The translations under genes and the position numbers were made by a program. The notes below the pieces were generated by a model, which had not been told where the DNA came from, ran no database searches, and saw only the letters and a list, made by a program, of their open reading frames with translations. DNA of 64,000 nucleotides from positions 1-64,000 of the forward strand of contig LR733345.1 of NCBI GenBank assembly GCA_902506225.1, read 5' to 3'. The DNA is from Faucicola sp902506225. GTDB taxonomy: Bacteria; Pseudomonadota; Gammaproteobacteria; Pseudomonadales; Moraxellaceae. Below are positions 25,152 through 34,296 of this stretch, one piece after another (the first letter of the stretch is position 1; every line of letters begins with the position of its first letter).

Positions 25152-25727
25152 TTATTTTATATACACTCGATTAAATTCATCAATCAAAACAGGCAATGCT
25201 TGTTGGTAATAATGTAACCAAGCCTGTTTAGCAGTGCTACCCCCATAATTGTTAATAAAACCATCACATAGCGATTTTTCAATTAACGGTTCATTGCTAA
25301 AATTCTGGTCAAGGCGATTAACTGCGGTAATGACTTCAAGTGTAGCCAATGCCTTTTTATCCAATTTTTCAAAATTATCTTGCCATTGATGCGTTTGAGC
25401 CAAATCGCTTTGTATCGTTGGAAAAATTGCTAATAAATTATCTTTTACAAACTGAACTTTATCAGCATAATCAGATGAAATTTTAGAGCAGCGGTGATAA
25501 AAATAGCCTGTGGCAGATACCGCAAAATTGGATAAAATAATTTGTTGGTCTAAAGAAGCAACTTGTGATTTATCAATCGGTTTTTCAAAATATGAATTGA
25601 CAAGAATTTTTTCAATGTCAGAATTTTTTGTCTCTGCATGACATGTCAAACCCATAAACAACATAAGTGCTAATATTAATTTTTTCAAATTTCTTTTGCT
25701 CAAGATGCGTTCAATGTTGAAAAACAA
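25152..25727 (-). CDS. Small exported protein of unknown function
   Basis: 191 codons; the first eight to ten overlap an unrelated coiled-coil remnant on the other strand, so the native start may be the TTG at 25703 (SKRNLKKLILALMLFMGLTCHA, a good signal peptide cut after CHA) or may have been lost. The mature part of about 155 residues has cysteines in HRCSK and SLCDGF and no recognised domain. It is AT-rich and helical, with Tyr/Gln-rich C-terminal segments. Periplasmic by prediction. Confidence 0.55.
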   Translation of the reverse strand: MFFNIERILSKRNLKKLILALMLFMGLTCHAETKNSDIEKILVNSYFEKPIDKSQVASLDQQIILSNFAVSATGYFYHRCSKISSDYADKVQFVKDNLLAIFPTIQSDLAQTHQWQDNFEKLDKKALATLEVITAVNRLDQNFSNEPLIEKSLCDGFINNYGGSTAKQAWLHYYQQALPVLIDEFNRVYIK

Positions 25728-25940
25728 ACCATACTTGAGGAAAAGGAAACACTAAACGCTAAACTTTTCGATCTAGCTAAGGAAGTCGGAAAAGTTGAGT
25801 TATTGACCGCCAAACTAGCACAAGCAGAAAAAGAAAACAGCGAACTAAAACGCATGATCGAGAACGCCAAAGACGAGGCTGAGGCTAAAAAACCGACTTC
25901 ACGCAAACAAAAACAACTACCCTTAGACGACCAAAAATAA
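25683..25940 (+). pseudogene. C-terminal remnant of a coiled-coil protein (KfrA-like?)
   Basis: An open frame without a usable start reads FAQDAFNVEKQTILEEKE, continues as a heptad-like coiled coil (ETLNAKLFDLAKEVGKVEL, AQAEKENSELKRMIENA) and ends with a basic tail, RKQKQLPLDDQK. Such charged coiled coils with a basic tail resemble the C terminus of plasmid KfrA-type DNA-binding proteins, but no DNA-binding part remains. The front has been replaced by sequence belonging to the opposing exported-protein gene. A terminator follows. Confidence 0.55.
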
Positions 25941-25954
25941 CCATAGAACGCAAA

Positions 25955-25982
25955 AAAAACCGCCTAAAAGCGGCGGTTTTCC
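25955..25982. terminator. Rho-independent terminator, bidirectional
   Basis: AACCGCC, loop TAAAAGC, GGCGGTT, flanked by an A-run on the left and a T-run on the right, so it can serve the coiled-coil remnant (+) and the zinc-ribbon mini-gene (-). Confidence 0.75.
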
Positions 25983-26003
25983 ATGAATATAAACATTCAG
26001 CTA

Positions 26004-26153
26004 TTAGTCGGATTTTCCTGTTCCGTTACACTCAGGACATTCAACCTTGTTAGTACCCCCACAAGCTGGACAACCGCTTGGATGTCTATCCTCACCGTAC
26101 TCTAAGGGGCATTCCACTACGCCTTTTCCGTTGCACTCATAACATTTAGCCAT
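26004..26153 (-). CDS. 49-residue DnaJ-type zinc-ribbon mini-protein
   Basis: Short frame from the ATG at 26151-26153, preceded by AAAGGA. The product carries seven cysteines: Cys4/Cys7 in CYECNGKG, Cys15, Cys28/Cys31 in CPACGG and Cys39/Cys42 in CPECNGTG. This is the CxxCxGxG pattern of the DnaJ central zinc domain, present here without J domain or substrate-binding part. Such stand-alone modules occur in phage, plasmid and tryptophan-attenuation contexts (anti-TRAP type); the role here is unknown. First of the AT-rich patch reading leftward after two other small genes with their own ribosome-binding sites. Confidence 0.75.
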   Translation of the reverse strand: MAKCYECNGKGVVECPLEYGEDRHPSGCPACGGTNKVECPECNGTGKSD

Positions 26154-26192
26154 AATATATCCTTTAACTTGTAATTTTATTTAACGATAACT

Positions 26193-26372
26193 TTAAACTT
26201 TTCTAACGCCATCCACTCTCCAAGTGTAAGTCGGTTCAGAACTTTTTGCTTCATTAAGAGCAATGCTTTTGGCTTCTGCCTCTGATGAGGCATTTATATT
26301 TGAAATCCATTTAGTGCCACCGCTACCACCAGTAGGTTTTTGGAAATGTAGTAAAACAGAATATCTATTCAT
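26193..26372 (-). CDS. 59-residue protein of unknown function
   Basis: Starts at the ATG 26370-26372 preceded by AAGGAGT and reads MNRYSVLLHFQKPTGGSGG, then SEAEAKSIALNEAK and a final TYTWRVDGVRKV. The pattern of a beta strand, glycine loop, strand, helix and strand suggests a small alpha/beta fold. It lies 39 bases upstream of the zinc-ribbon gene and 16 bases downstream of the 101-residue gene, so the three are likely one transcript. No family was recognised. Confidence 0.65.
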   Translation of the reverse strand: MNRYSVLLHFQKPTGGSGGTKWISNINASSEAEAKSIALNEAKSSEPTYTWRVDGVRKV

Positions 26373-26388
26373 AATTTAACTCCTTATG

Positions 26389-26694
26389 TTACTTTTTCTT
26401 CATACTTTGTTCGTGTAAATCAGCACTTCTATCTGCTATAGCTGGTAGAATTTCAGCAAAGGTGAATCTGCCAATATTGAATAGTGATTTGCCAACAAGT
26501 TTAACGCTGGCTACAGTAGTTTCACCTGCACCATTTGCTTGCTTAATATCATCTATCGCCTCACCAAACGAATAATACTTACCATCTTTATATTTTTCCC
26601 TAGAGTTTTTAGCACTATCTCTCATATCTTGAATTCGTGCTTTTTTTTCATCATCACTCAAATCTTTGAATGGTGTTTTTTCACCTTCTGACAT
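26389..26694 (-). CDS. 101-residue protein of unknown function
   Basis: Begins MSEGEKTPFKDLSDDEKKAR after a near-perfect ribosome-binding site (AGGAGG). The N-terminal half is strongly charged and helical; the second half has a more hydrophobic stretch (ASVKLVGKSLFNIGRFTFAEILPAI) and a basic tail (HEQSMKKK). No signal peptide and no known domain. Probably first gene of the three-gene mini-operon running to 26004. Confidence 0.65.
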   Translation of the reverse strand: MSEGEKTPFKDLSDDEKKARIQDMRDSAKNSREKYKDGKYYSFGEAIDDIKQANGAGETTVASVKLVGKSLFNIGRFTFAEILPAIADRSADLHEQSMKKK

Positions 26695-26775
26695 AAATTT
26701 CCTCCTATTGAAACACTAAAAATGTTTGTTTACTTTATCATAATTACTAGACAAGTTATGTCTAATTAAAAAATA

Positions 26776-26896
26776 GGTGGTGGTTTGAAAAGTATGTTAT
26801 TTAAAAACTTATAATATCAATTGATCTCTGAAAGCTTTGATTTACTAACTTTTAGCATATTCATGTTTTAGTCAGCATACTTTTCAAACCACTACC
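26776..26896. mobile_element. MITE-like element with 21-bp terminal inverted repeats
   Basis: GGTGGTGGTTTGAAAAGTATG (26776-26796) and its inverted copy CATACTTTTCAAACCACTACC (26876-26896) match at 20 of 21 positions and bracket about 80 AT-rich bases without coding capacity; short A/T runs outside the repeats are also complementary. The total of 121 bp fits a miniature inverted-repeat element. It lies between the accessory mini-operon and the FAH-family gene. Confidence 0.6.
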
Positions 26897-26924
26897 ATTT
26901 TTTCATGATTAACATCACTTAATT

Positions 26925-27629
26925 CTAAACCACCACCAATTCAATGTTACCCAGTCCGTCAATTTGCGCCAGTATGCTATCGCCTTTCACCACCGCACCC
27001 ACGCCCGCTGGCGTCCCTGTAAAAATCAAATCCCCTGCTTTGAGCTCAAAAAACTCGGATAAATTGGCAATGGTCTCTGCCACATTCCAAATTAACTGAT
27101 TGATATTGCCTTGTTGTTTAGGCTCCCCATTCACCGCCAGTGAAATATTTGCTTGTTGTATCTTAGCAACGCTAGCAACGGGATAAATTTCGCCAATGGG
27201 TGCCGAATAGTCAAACGCCTTGCCAATCTCCCACGGACGACCGTTTTGCTTCATGGTGTTTTGCAAGTCACGGCGCGTCATATCGAGCCCCACGGCATAG
27301 CCAAAAATCAAGTTATGAGCCTGTGCTACACTCACATTGGCGCCCGCTTTGCCAATCGCAACCACCAATTCTACTTCATAATGTAGCGCTTGCGTTTTAG
27401 TCGGATAAGGCAACTGGGCAACGCTATCGGGTCGAACCGCAATAATCGACTCGCTGTCACCGGCTTTACAAAAGAAAAATGGCGGTTCACGGTCAGGGTC
27501 ACTACCCATCTCTCGGGCGTGGTCGGCATAGTTGCGCCCCACGCAATATACGCGGCGGACAGGAAAGGTTTGCTCAGATTGATGGATGGGCAGTGCCACC
27601 ACTTGGCTGGGCGGAAAAATATAGGTCAT
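26925..27629 (-). CDS. Fumarylacetoacetate hydrolase (FAH) family protein
   Basis: 234 residues. FAH-family features: RRVYCVGRNYADHAREMG near the start, FFFCKAGDS, LHYEVELVVAIGK with the metal-binding glutamates, YAVGLDMTRRDLQ and DLIFTGTPAGVGAVVKGD at the end. The length and motifs match the YcgM-type hydrolase/decarboxylase group that acts on acylpyruvates or oxaloacetate with Mg2+. Its start is three bases from the end of the preceding exonuclease gene, so the two are co-transcribed. Confidence 0.88.
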   Translation of the reverse strand: MTYIFPPSQVVALPIHQSEQTFPVRRVYCVGRNYADHAREMGSDPDREPPFFFCKAGDSESIIAVRPDSVAQLPYPTKTQALHYEVELVVAIGKAGANVSVAQAHNLIFGYAVGLDMTRRDLQNTMKQNGRPWEIGKAFDYSAPIGEIYPVASVAKIQQANISLAVNGEPKQQGNINQLIWNVAETIANLSEFFELKAGDLIFTGTPAGVGAVVKGDSILAQIDGLGNIELVVV

Positions 27630-27631
27630 GG

Positions 27632-28522
27632 TTATATGTCTTTTTGGTCGTTTGGCTTTAAGTCAATGGCTTCGGTTTGGCTTTCAGTGATGGTTTGCCC
27701 CGTTTGTGAATTGAAGCTAGTTTCATTGGTTTGTTGTGAATGAAATGGTAGCCATGCTTGTAAGAAATTTTCATGACGCAAGTTGTCATCTTCATTTCTT
27801 AAGCTTTGTAAATAGTCTCGGGTCGAAAGCTCCCATTGCTCACTTTGCTCCGCTGAAAATTGTCCCGTCAATCGTTGGTAGCGCAAAAAAATCAGCCAAG
27901 TATTGAGCACATCGCTCTCGCAATAAGTGGTGAGCTTATCCCACTCGTCAGCCTGCGCCATCGGTACCACATCATAGCCGTCAATGTCTTGTTTACCGGC
28001 AAAGCCGCATAAGGATGCGACGACATCGAGTTTTTGCGACGTGCTATTCATGGCAAGCTTCACCATCAAATCGGTATGACGGTCATGATAGCGGTTGATA
28101 TAGTTGTTGTATCTCATCTCACCGGTTTGGCTAAACAGCTTGGGCGCAGTCAAGCCATGCTGTAACGCCCGATACACCATGACAGGTATATCAAAGCCCT
28201 TGCCATTCCAGCTCACCAACAACGGATTTTTTTCGATGGCATTAAAAAAGGTTTGAATCATTTGCGCTTCGCTATGGTCAGCCAGCGACAGCGATTTGAG
28301 GGTCATTTTGCCACCCGCCACCCACAACACCGAAAGACAAGCGATTTGGTGCAAAGGCAGTGGCATAAAAGGATGCCCAACATCTTGCTCACGCAGTGCC
28401 ATAAGCTTGGTCATGGCATCGTTATCCGATAACCCAGCTAACTCAGGGTATAGCCGCTTGCCTGTGGCAACATCGGGTATGGTTTCGATATCAAATACTA
28501 AAATCGGCGCTGGCGTAGCCAT
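27632..28522 (-). CDS. Predicted 3'-5' exonuclease, PolB-like RNase H fold
   Basis: 296 residues. The DEDD-type exonuclease motifs are visible: ILVFDIETIPD (ExoI, D-x-E), VSWNGKGFDIPV (ExoII) and the CESDVLNTWLIFLRY region (ExoIII aspartate). The central MRYNNYINRYHDRHTDLM segment is typical of the 'PolB-like predicted 3'-5' exonuclease' family found as a single-domain protein in proteobacteria. The last 60 residues are low in complexity (QSQTEAIDLKPNDQKD). Nucleic-acid trimming is inferred from the family; no substrate is known. Confidence 0.85.
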   Translation of the reverse strand: MATPAPILVFDIETIPDVATGKRLYPELAGLSDNDAMTKLMALREQDVGHPFMPLPLHQIACLSVLWVAGGKMTLKSLSLADHSEAQMIQTFFNAIEKNPLLVSWNGKGFDIPVMVYRALQHGLTAPKLFSQTGEMRYNNYINRYHDRHTDLMVKLAMNSTSQKLDVVASLCGFAGKQDIDGYDVVPMAQADEWDKLTTYCESDVLNTWLIFLRYQRLTGQFSAEQSEQWELSTRDYLQSLRNEDDNLRHENFLQAWLPFHSQQTNETSFNSQTGQTITESQTEAIDLKPNDQKDI

Positions 28523-28561
28523 AATACCTCCTTGTTAATTTCTGCTTTATGTTATTGGGTA

Positions 28562-29485
28562 TTAAGCGTCATCTTTAACACCGAATAAGCCGGTTGATAG
28601 ATAACGATCGCCACGGTCACAGACGATAAATGCAATCACCGCATTTGGGTTCTCTTTAGCGATTTGGTACGCTGCCCACGCCGCACCACCGGATGATACC
28701 CCCGCAAAAATCCCTTCTTCGCGGGCAAGCTTACGCATAAACACTTCCGCATCGTGCTGCTCGATGTCTATCACCCTATCCACCAAACTTGGCTCAAAAA
28801 TCTTTGGCAAATAGGCGGCTGGCCATCGGCGAATCCCTGCGATATTAGCGCCTTCAGCAGGTTGTAAACCGATAATTTGCACGTTTGGGTTTTGTTCTTT
28901 TAGGTATTTCGACACGCCCATGATGGTGCCTGTGGTCCCCATTGAGCTAATAAAATGGGTAATCGTGCCATTTGTTTGCTGCCAAATCTCAGGACCTGTG
29001 GTCAGATAATGCGCTTGTTTGTTGTCAGGGTTGTTAAACTGATCGAGTACGATGCCTTTGCCTTCTGCCTGCATTTGCTGGGCAAGGTCGCGTGCCGACT
29101 CCATGTTATCGACTTCAATCAATGTCGCCCCATACGCTGCCATCGCGTCTTTACGCTCTTGGGTAGAGTTGCTAGGCATAATCAGCGTCATCGCATAGCC
29201 GCGCATTGCCGCGACCATGGCAAGGGCGATGCCTGTATTACCGCTGGTAGCCTCAATGATGGTGTCGCCTGGCTTGATAGTGCCACGCAGTTCCGCTTGA
29301 TAAAACATATTGTAGGCAGGGCGGTCTTTCACTGAGCCCGCTGGATTGTTGCCTTCAAGTTTGGCAAGCAGGGTGGCTGTGCCTTGGTCGGTTTGCGGTG
29401 CAAATCGCGCTAGCTTGACCAGTGGGGTATGTCCAATGCAGTCATTGAGCGTGCTGGTTTCAGTGATGAAATTATTATGGGTCAT
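28562..29485 (-). CDS. cysM: Cysteine synthase B (O-acetylserine sulfhydrylase, CysM)
   Basis: 307 residues of the fold-type II PLP family. The PLP lysine is in EGNNPAGSVKDRPAYN, the substrate loop is EATSGNTGIALAM, and the phosphate-binding loop is SMGTTGTIMGVSKYL. The shorter C terminus and the IRRWPAAYLPKIF segment distinguish CysM from CysK. It makes cysteine from O-acetylserine and sulfide or thiosulfate. Single gene, divergent from barA. Confidence 0.92.
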   Translation of the reverse strand: MTHNNFITETSTLNDCIGHTPLVKLARFAPQTDQGTATLLAKLEGNNPAGSVKDRPAYNMFYQAELRGTIKPGDTIIEATSGNTGIALAMVAAMRGYAMTLIMPSNSTQERKDAMAAYGATLIEVDNMESARDLAQQMQAEGKGIVLDQFNNPDNKQAHYLTTGPEIWQQTNGTITHFISSMGTTGTIMGVSKYLKEQNPNVQIIGLQPAEGANIAGIRRWPAAYLPKIFEPSLVDRVIDIEQHDAEVFMRKLAREEGIFAGVSSGGAAWAAYQIAKENPNAVIAFIVCDRGDRYLSTGLFGVKDDA

Positions 29486-29863
29486 AAGACAACCTTAGTT
29501 TTTGGCCATGAACTTTTGATAATACGAGTTTTGAGTAGACGCATTTAGTCTAGCTTATAGATTAGCTAGCGTTGATTAGTTTTTTTAACAGTAAATTTTT
29601 TGGATTGCGCGCGTAGTTTAGCAAAATTCGTATCACCCGTCAGTGGCGAATCATGATTATTGTGCCAGTCATTTTTCAACCGCTACCCCATCTGATTTTA
29701 TCTCGATTTTTTGCTAAGGTATACACTTGTCAAAAATTTACTTGCGACAAAAACCCCAGCGACACAAGCAAAATTGGCTAAAATCCTATAAAATGAAACG
29801 CTATACCCCAAAACCCTGATAAAAAATCTGATGCCTAAATTAGGCTGATGCAAGGCTAGCAAT
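29486..29863. other. Intergenic region between cysM and barA
   Basis: Divergent spacer of 378 bases. A -10-like TATAAA near 29789 lies upstream of barA, but no -35 at the correct distance was recognised. No open frame, repeat or RNA structure was seen. Confidence 0.4.
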
Positions 29864-32800
29864 GTGAGCAAACGATTTCACTTGGATTTCTCCACCGCTT
29901 ATGGACAGTTGATACTGTTGGTGTTTTTGCCGATTAGCGTACTCGCCTTGACGGGTGGTTTTTTGGTGTTATCGGATACCAGCCGTGCTGCGCGTACCAT
30001 TCAGCAATCAACCGCCGATAATTTGCTGCTGACTCTGCAGCCTGTCGCCGCTTCTATGCAGGCGAATCTGCTTAAAATCAACCAAGCGCTATCTGCAACT
30101 AGCACTCAGCCTAATAGCAATAATGGCTCAAATAAAGACAGCGCAAATAAAGCTGAGCTGTCGCCCAAAGAATTGGCGACACTGCAAGACAATGTGAAAT
30201 TTGCCCTACAAAATGCCATCAACAACAAACACTTGCAAGGCGTAGCGATTGTCAACGAACAAAGTAAAGTGTTGGTCAGTTTTGGGGATTTGTCACAACA
30301 GCCCAATCCGCGCTTGTTGCCTTTTTTGGGACGCCACCTTGAGGCGCAAAGCAATACGCAGCAAACTTATTTGCTGACACAGCTCAACGCCCAATCCAAC
30401 AGCCTGTTTAATAGCAAGGGTAGTAGTTTATTTGGTCGAAAATTGGTACTAAGCCCGCCCGCCAATGCGACTGCCCCACTACCGACCTTGTGGCTTATTG
30501 TCAATATTGATAATGAGCCGCTACAAGTGGCTCGCTATCAAGTGATGTTAGCGTTAGCGATTACCGGACTCTTTACCATTTTGCTGCTGCTATTGACCAC
30601 CCATATATATGCTAGACGCTGGATTGCGCCGATTTATGAGATGCGGTTACATTTGCAGCGCACCAACGCCAACAACCTGTATAAACCGATGACCATCAAC
30701 GCCAGCGGTGAAATCAACCAACTGCAACAGGATTTGGTCAAGACCTTAAGACGTCTGCACAAAAGTTTCCAAGAACTCAAAAATCACGCCGAACAGACCG
30801 AAGATGATTTGCGATTGGCTTTTGACGAGATGGAAATGCAGAACATCTCTATTCGCAATGCGCGTGATGCCGCGGTTTCAGCCAGTCAAACCAAATCGGC
30901 ATTTTTAGCCAATATCAGTCACGAATTACGCACCCCACTTAACAGTATTGATGGCTTTATCAACCTATTATCCCGTCATGGCGGCTTAAACGCCGAGCAA
31001 GACTTGTACGTGCAAACGATTCGTAAGTCTTCTGCGCACCTATTAGCCCTGGTCAATGACGTACTTGATTTTTCTAAGATTGAAGCCGGTAAATTGGTAC
31101 TAGATAGTCATGAATTTGACCTGTATGCCAGTATCTACGATGTGGTGGATATGCTATCGCCACTGGCGGCAGAGAAAGATTTACGGCTGGCGGTGTTCTT
31201 CTATGACGATGTGCCGCATTATCTGATAGGGGATGCATTACGTACCAAGCAAGTGTTGACCAATCTTGTCAATAACGCCATCAAATTTACCGATGATGGC
31301 GAGGTCATTGTGCGCGTCAGTCTGGATGATGACATCGATGATTTAATTCATATCAGTGTGCAAGACACAGGGCGCGGGATTTCGCCTGAGCATCAAAAAG
31401 TGCTGTTCCAAAGTTTTTCGCAAGGCGATCCTTCGATTACTCGCCAGTACGGCGGTACGGGGCTGGGGTTGGTGATTTCAAAACAGCTTACCTATCTGAT
31501 GGGCGGCAATATCGGTTTTTATGACAACGCCACTGAGCAAGCGGGTGATGCGAGCCAATCGCACAAAATCAAAGGCACGACGTTTTGGTTTACTTTGCCG
31601 ATGAGCATCAGTAACCAAGAGCAGCAGCGGCTGCTTATCCATGACCCCATCTGGCAGTTACCTGCCATTGTCCCGCCAAAAACTGATGCCGGTTATGTGG
31701 CGGCTGATGCTATCGCTGCGGTAAATATTTTGGTTTGGATTGACCATCCTGCAAGCTTACAAGTGTTAAAAGGCTCGCTGCGTGAATTGCCGATTGCCAT
31801 TACTACCGCAAGCACGCTAGCAAGCCTACTTGAATCGCTCAAAGAAACAGGCAATCATTGGGATTGGGTCATCGTGGACAATGGCACCACTGAGGATACC
31901 ACGTCGCTGCTCAAACAAGTACGCTTACATTATGCCGGTAAATTGCTACTATTTGGCTATCAAGTCAATCTTGAGCCAGAATTGTTATCGCGTTACCAAG
32001 CACAAGCCTTATATCAGCCGCTCGATCGTCGCCAACTTTATCAGCTGCTCGATAGCAATTCTGCCAGCAGCCAAGAGCCCACACTGCCGCAGTGGCATGG
32101 CTTTACTGTGCTTGCCGTGGATGACCATCTGCCCAATTTGTTGGTACTAGAAGCGTTATTGGCTGAGCTGAGCATTAATGTGGTGACGGTTAATAGTGGG
32201 TTTGACGCCATTGAATACATCACCACCCACCAGTCACAAAGCGATACCGCCGTGGATTTGATTTTTATGGACATTCAAATGCCAAGAATGTCAGGCAGTG
32301 AAGCCGCCATCCAAATCCGTAAGGTTGAAACGCAAGCAGGACATCAACATATTCCGATTATTGCCCTGACCGCGCATAGTCTATCGGATGAACGCGATAA
32401 ATTATTGGCGTCTGGGATTGATGACTATGTGGGCAAGCCAATCAGTCAAGCCCAGTTATTGCAAATCCTGCAACGCTGGTTGGGTAAACACAGCACGTCC
32501 GTGTCCGCTGATGTGGCTTCTGACAAATCTGCTATCAACTCACCTAGCTCGGCGCGGTCGATAGCGTCTATAGCGTCTGGGGCAAATCACCCGCGTACTG
32601 CACCTGCAACCCCCAAAGAGAGTGCCGTATTTGCTCATACGCCATTAGCCGCCTCAGCGACTAACACCGATGACAACGCTAATCTACCAAGCATACCATC
32701 AGCAAGCCTACCATCGGTCAGCAGTCAGCATAGCGCTGAGTCACTAGCAAGTCTTGCGGTCATTGATTGGGATGATGCGGTGATGCGGGTAGCAGGCAAG

Positions 32801-33160
32801 CCTGATTTGGCAGCCAACTTAATTACCCTGCTGATTGAATCAATTGAGCAGGAAAAAAGTGACTTGCAGCAGGCTTGGCAGCGCCACGACAGGCAAGCCT
32901 TGTCCCACGCGGCGCATCGCATTTTAGGAGCGAGTCGTTATACGGGCGTACCACAGCTCCGCCAAGCCAGTCAAAATCTTGAAGACAAGTGCTTGCTAAA
33001 TATCAACAATAGCTCGCCTGCGCAATTTGCCATTTTGGCACCTTATTATGAGCAAATGCTACAAGCGCTCGATAACTTGGCACAGGCTGATTTGAGCCAA
33101 TTCCCTGCACTCAAATATGCCCAGCTCAAAGAAAACGACATGACTTGGAAGATGATTTGA
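29864..33160 (+). CDS. barA: BarA/GacS hybrid sensor histidine kinase
   Basis: 1098 residues from a GTG start. TM1 at about 15-34, a periplasmic domain to about 225, TM2 at about 228-246, HAMP at about 247-300, dimerisation domain with His353 in SHELRTPLNS, ATPase domain with N, G1 (DTGRGISPEHQ) and G2 (YGGTGLGLVIS) boxes, a degenerate pseudo-receiver (about 610-720), a true receiver with phospho-acceptor Asp803 (MDIQMPRMSG), a low-complexity Ser/Ala linker and a C-terminal HPt domain with His1018 (AAHRILGASR). This is the full BarA/GacS phosphorelay, which normally acts through UvrY/GacA and CsrA-binding small RNAs. No cognate regulator is adjacent, as is usual for this family. Confidence 0.93.
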   Translation: MSKRFHLDFSTAYGQLILLVFLPISVLALTGGFLVLSDTSRAARTIQQSTADNLLLTLQPVAASMQANLLKINQALSATSTQPNSNNGSNKDSANKAELSPKELATLQDNVKFALQNAINNKHLQGVAIVNEQSKVLVSFGDLSQQPNPRLLPFLGRHLEAQSNTQQTYLLTQLNAQSNSLFNSKGSSLFGRKLVLSPPANATAPLPTLWLIVNIDNEPLQVARYQVMLALAITGLFTILLLLLTTHIYARRWIAPIYEMRLHLQRTNANNLYKPMTINASGEINQLQQDLVKTLRRLHKSFQELKNHAEQTEDDLRLAFDEMEMQNISIRNARDAAVSASQTKSAFLANISHELRTPLNSIDGFINLLSRHGGLNAEQDLYVQTIRKSSAHLLALVNDVLDFSKIEAGKLVLDSHEFDLYASIYDVVDMLSPLAAEKDLRLAVFFYDDVPHYLIGDALRTKQVLTNLVNNAIKFTDDGEVIVRVSLDDDIDDLIHISVQDTGRGISPEHQKVLFQSFSQGDPSITRQYGGTGLGLVISKQLTYLMGGNIGFYDNATEQAGDASQSHKIKGTTFWFTLPMSISNQEQQRLLIHDPIWQLPAIVPPKTDAGYVAADAIAAVNILVWIDHPASLQVLKGSLRELPIAITTASTLASLLESLKETGNHWDWVIVDNGTTEDTTSLLKQVRLHYAGKLLLFGYQVNLEPELLSRYQAQALYQPLDRRQLYQLLDSNSASSQEPTLPQWHGFTVLAVDDHLPNLLVLEALLAELSINVVTVNSGFDAIEYITTHQSQSDTAVDLIFMDIQMPRMSGSEAAIQIRKVETQAGHQHIPIIALTAHSLSDERDKLLASGIDDYVGKPISQAQLLQILQRWLGKHSTSVSADVASDKSAINSPSSARSIASIASGANHPRTAPATPKESAVFAHTPLAASATNTDDNANLPSIPSASLPSVSSQHSAESLASLAVIDWDDAVMRVAGKPDLAANLITLLIESIEQEKSDLQQAWQRHDRQALSHAAHRILGASRYTGVPQLRQASQNLEDKCLLNINNSSPAQFAILAPYYEQMLQALDNLAQADLSQFPALKYAQLKENDMTWKMI

Positions 33161-33352
33161 TGCCCATCACCATAATGCCTCCTAGGTTTGGCATACTTGC
33201 CATTTCACGTTACCTTTCTTAAACGTATCGTCTGATATCGCCTCTTGTGCCAAACCAACAAAATCAGTAAAGTGAGATTAATGATTGCAAATCTTCGCGT
33301 TTCGCAACATTTTTTTTAAGTGTATTGGGTTGGTCAAATTTTAAGGATGCGT

Positions 33353-34258
33353 ATGTCGGTTTTGTCGGTATCAAAAATATTGCCGGGTGTAGGGTTTTTG
33401 CCATTTTCTAAGCGTGTTACTGCTTTGTCTTTAGCGCAGCGTATCAACGCTGCAAACGATAACCTTGCGCCCGATGTGCGGTTGGAACTTAGCGGTGATG
33501 ATAGCGTCATTGTTTGGCTGACACGGATCGACAAGCGCAATGCGTTAAGTTTTGCGTTGATGGATAAACTCATTGATTTAGCCCACCTGCTCGCCACTTG
33601 GACGGACGTGCGGGCGGTGATTTTGGCAGGTGAAGGTAAAAGCTTTTCTACCGGCATTGATTTGGCGGATTTAAACAACCCAAAAAACCTAACACAGGTC
33701 GCTTGGGAGCTTATCAAACCGTTTCAAAGTAAATTTCAAAAAGTGTGCCTTGTGTGGCGAGAATTGCCGATGCCTGTCATCAGTGTATTGCACGGACATT
33801 GCCTTGGCGCAGGGCTACAGTTGGCACTAGCGACCGATATCCGTATCGCCACAGCGGATTGCCAATTTGCCATTATGGAAGCCAAATGGGGACTGGTAGC
33901 GGATATGGGATTGACCCGGTCTGCGATGGGGGTGCTACGCGCCGATATCGTCAAGGAATTAGCGATGACGGCACGGATTTTTGATGGGCAGCAAGCCTGT
34001 GACTACGGTGTGGTCAGCCATCTAAGCGACACACCGATGGCAGTTGCCAAAACTTTGGTCGCAGAATTAAGCAGTCGCTCCCCCGATGCCGTCCTGGCGA
34101 GCAAACGCATCATCAATGCCATGTATCACACGCCTGCAACAACCTTGTATCAAGAAAAACTGTGGCAAATTAAATTACTGCTAGGACAAAACCGCAAACT
34201 TGCCGTCAAAAAAGCCAAGGATGAAACCGTCAAATTTATTGGGCGTCAATTTAACTAA
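33353..34258 (+). CDS. Enoyl-CoA hydratase/isomerase (crotonase) family protein
   Basis: 301 residues from the ATG at 33353, five bases after AAGGA; the ATG two codons upstream overlaps the ribosome-binding site and is less likely. Crotonase features: TRIDKRNALSFALMDKL, the first oxyanion loop KSFSTGIDLADL, the second HGHCLGAGLQLALATD and EAKWGLVADMGLTRS. The catalytic positions fit a hydratase or isomerase of the PaaG/ECHDC type; the substrate is not predictable. Starts about 190 bases after barA and is probably a separate transcript. Confidence 0.85.
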   Translation: MSVLSVSKILPGVGFLPFSKRVTALSLAQRINAANDNLAPDVRLELSGDDSVIVWLTRIDKRNALSFALMDKLIDLAHLLATWTDVRAVILAGEGKSFSTGIDLADLNNPKNLTQVAWELIKPFQSKFQKVCLVWRELPMPVISVLHGHCLGAGLQLALATDIRIATADCQFAIMEAKWGLVADMGLTRSAMGVLRADIVKELAMTARIFDGQQACDYGVVSHLSDTPMAVAKTLVAELSSRSPDAVLASKRIINAMYHTPATTLYQEKLWQIKLLLGQNRKLAVKKAKDETVKFIGRQFN

Positions 34259-34296
34259 TTTAACCCATGGCTTAATTGACCTTGGTGAGTGCCATC

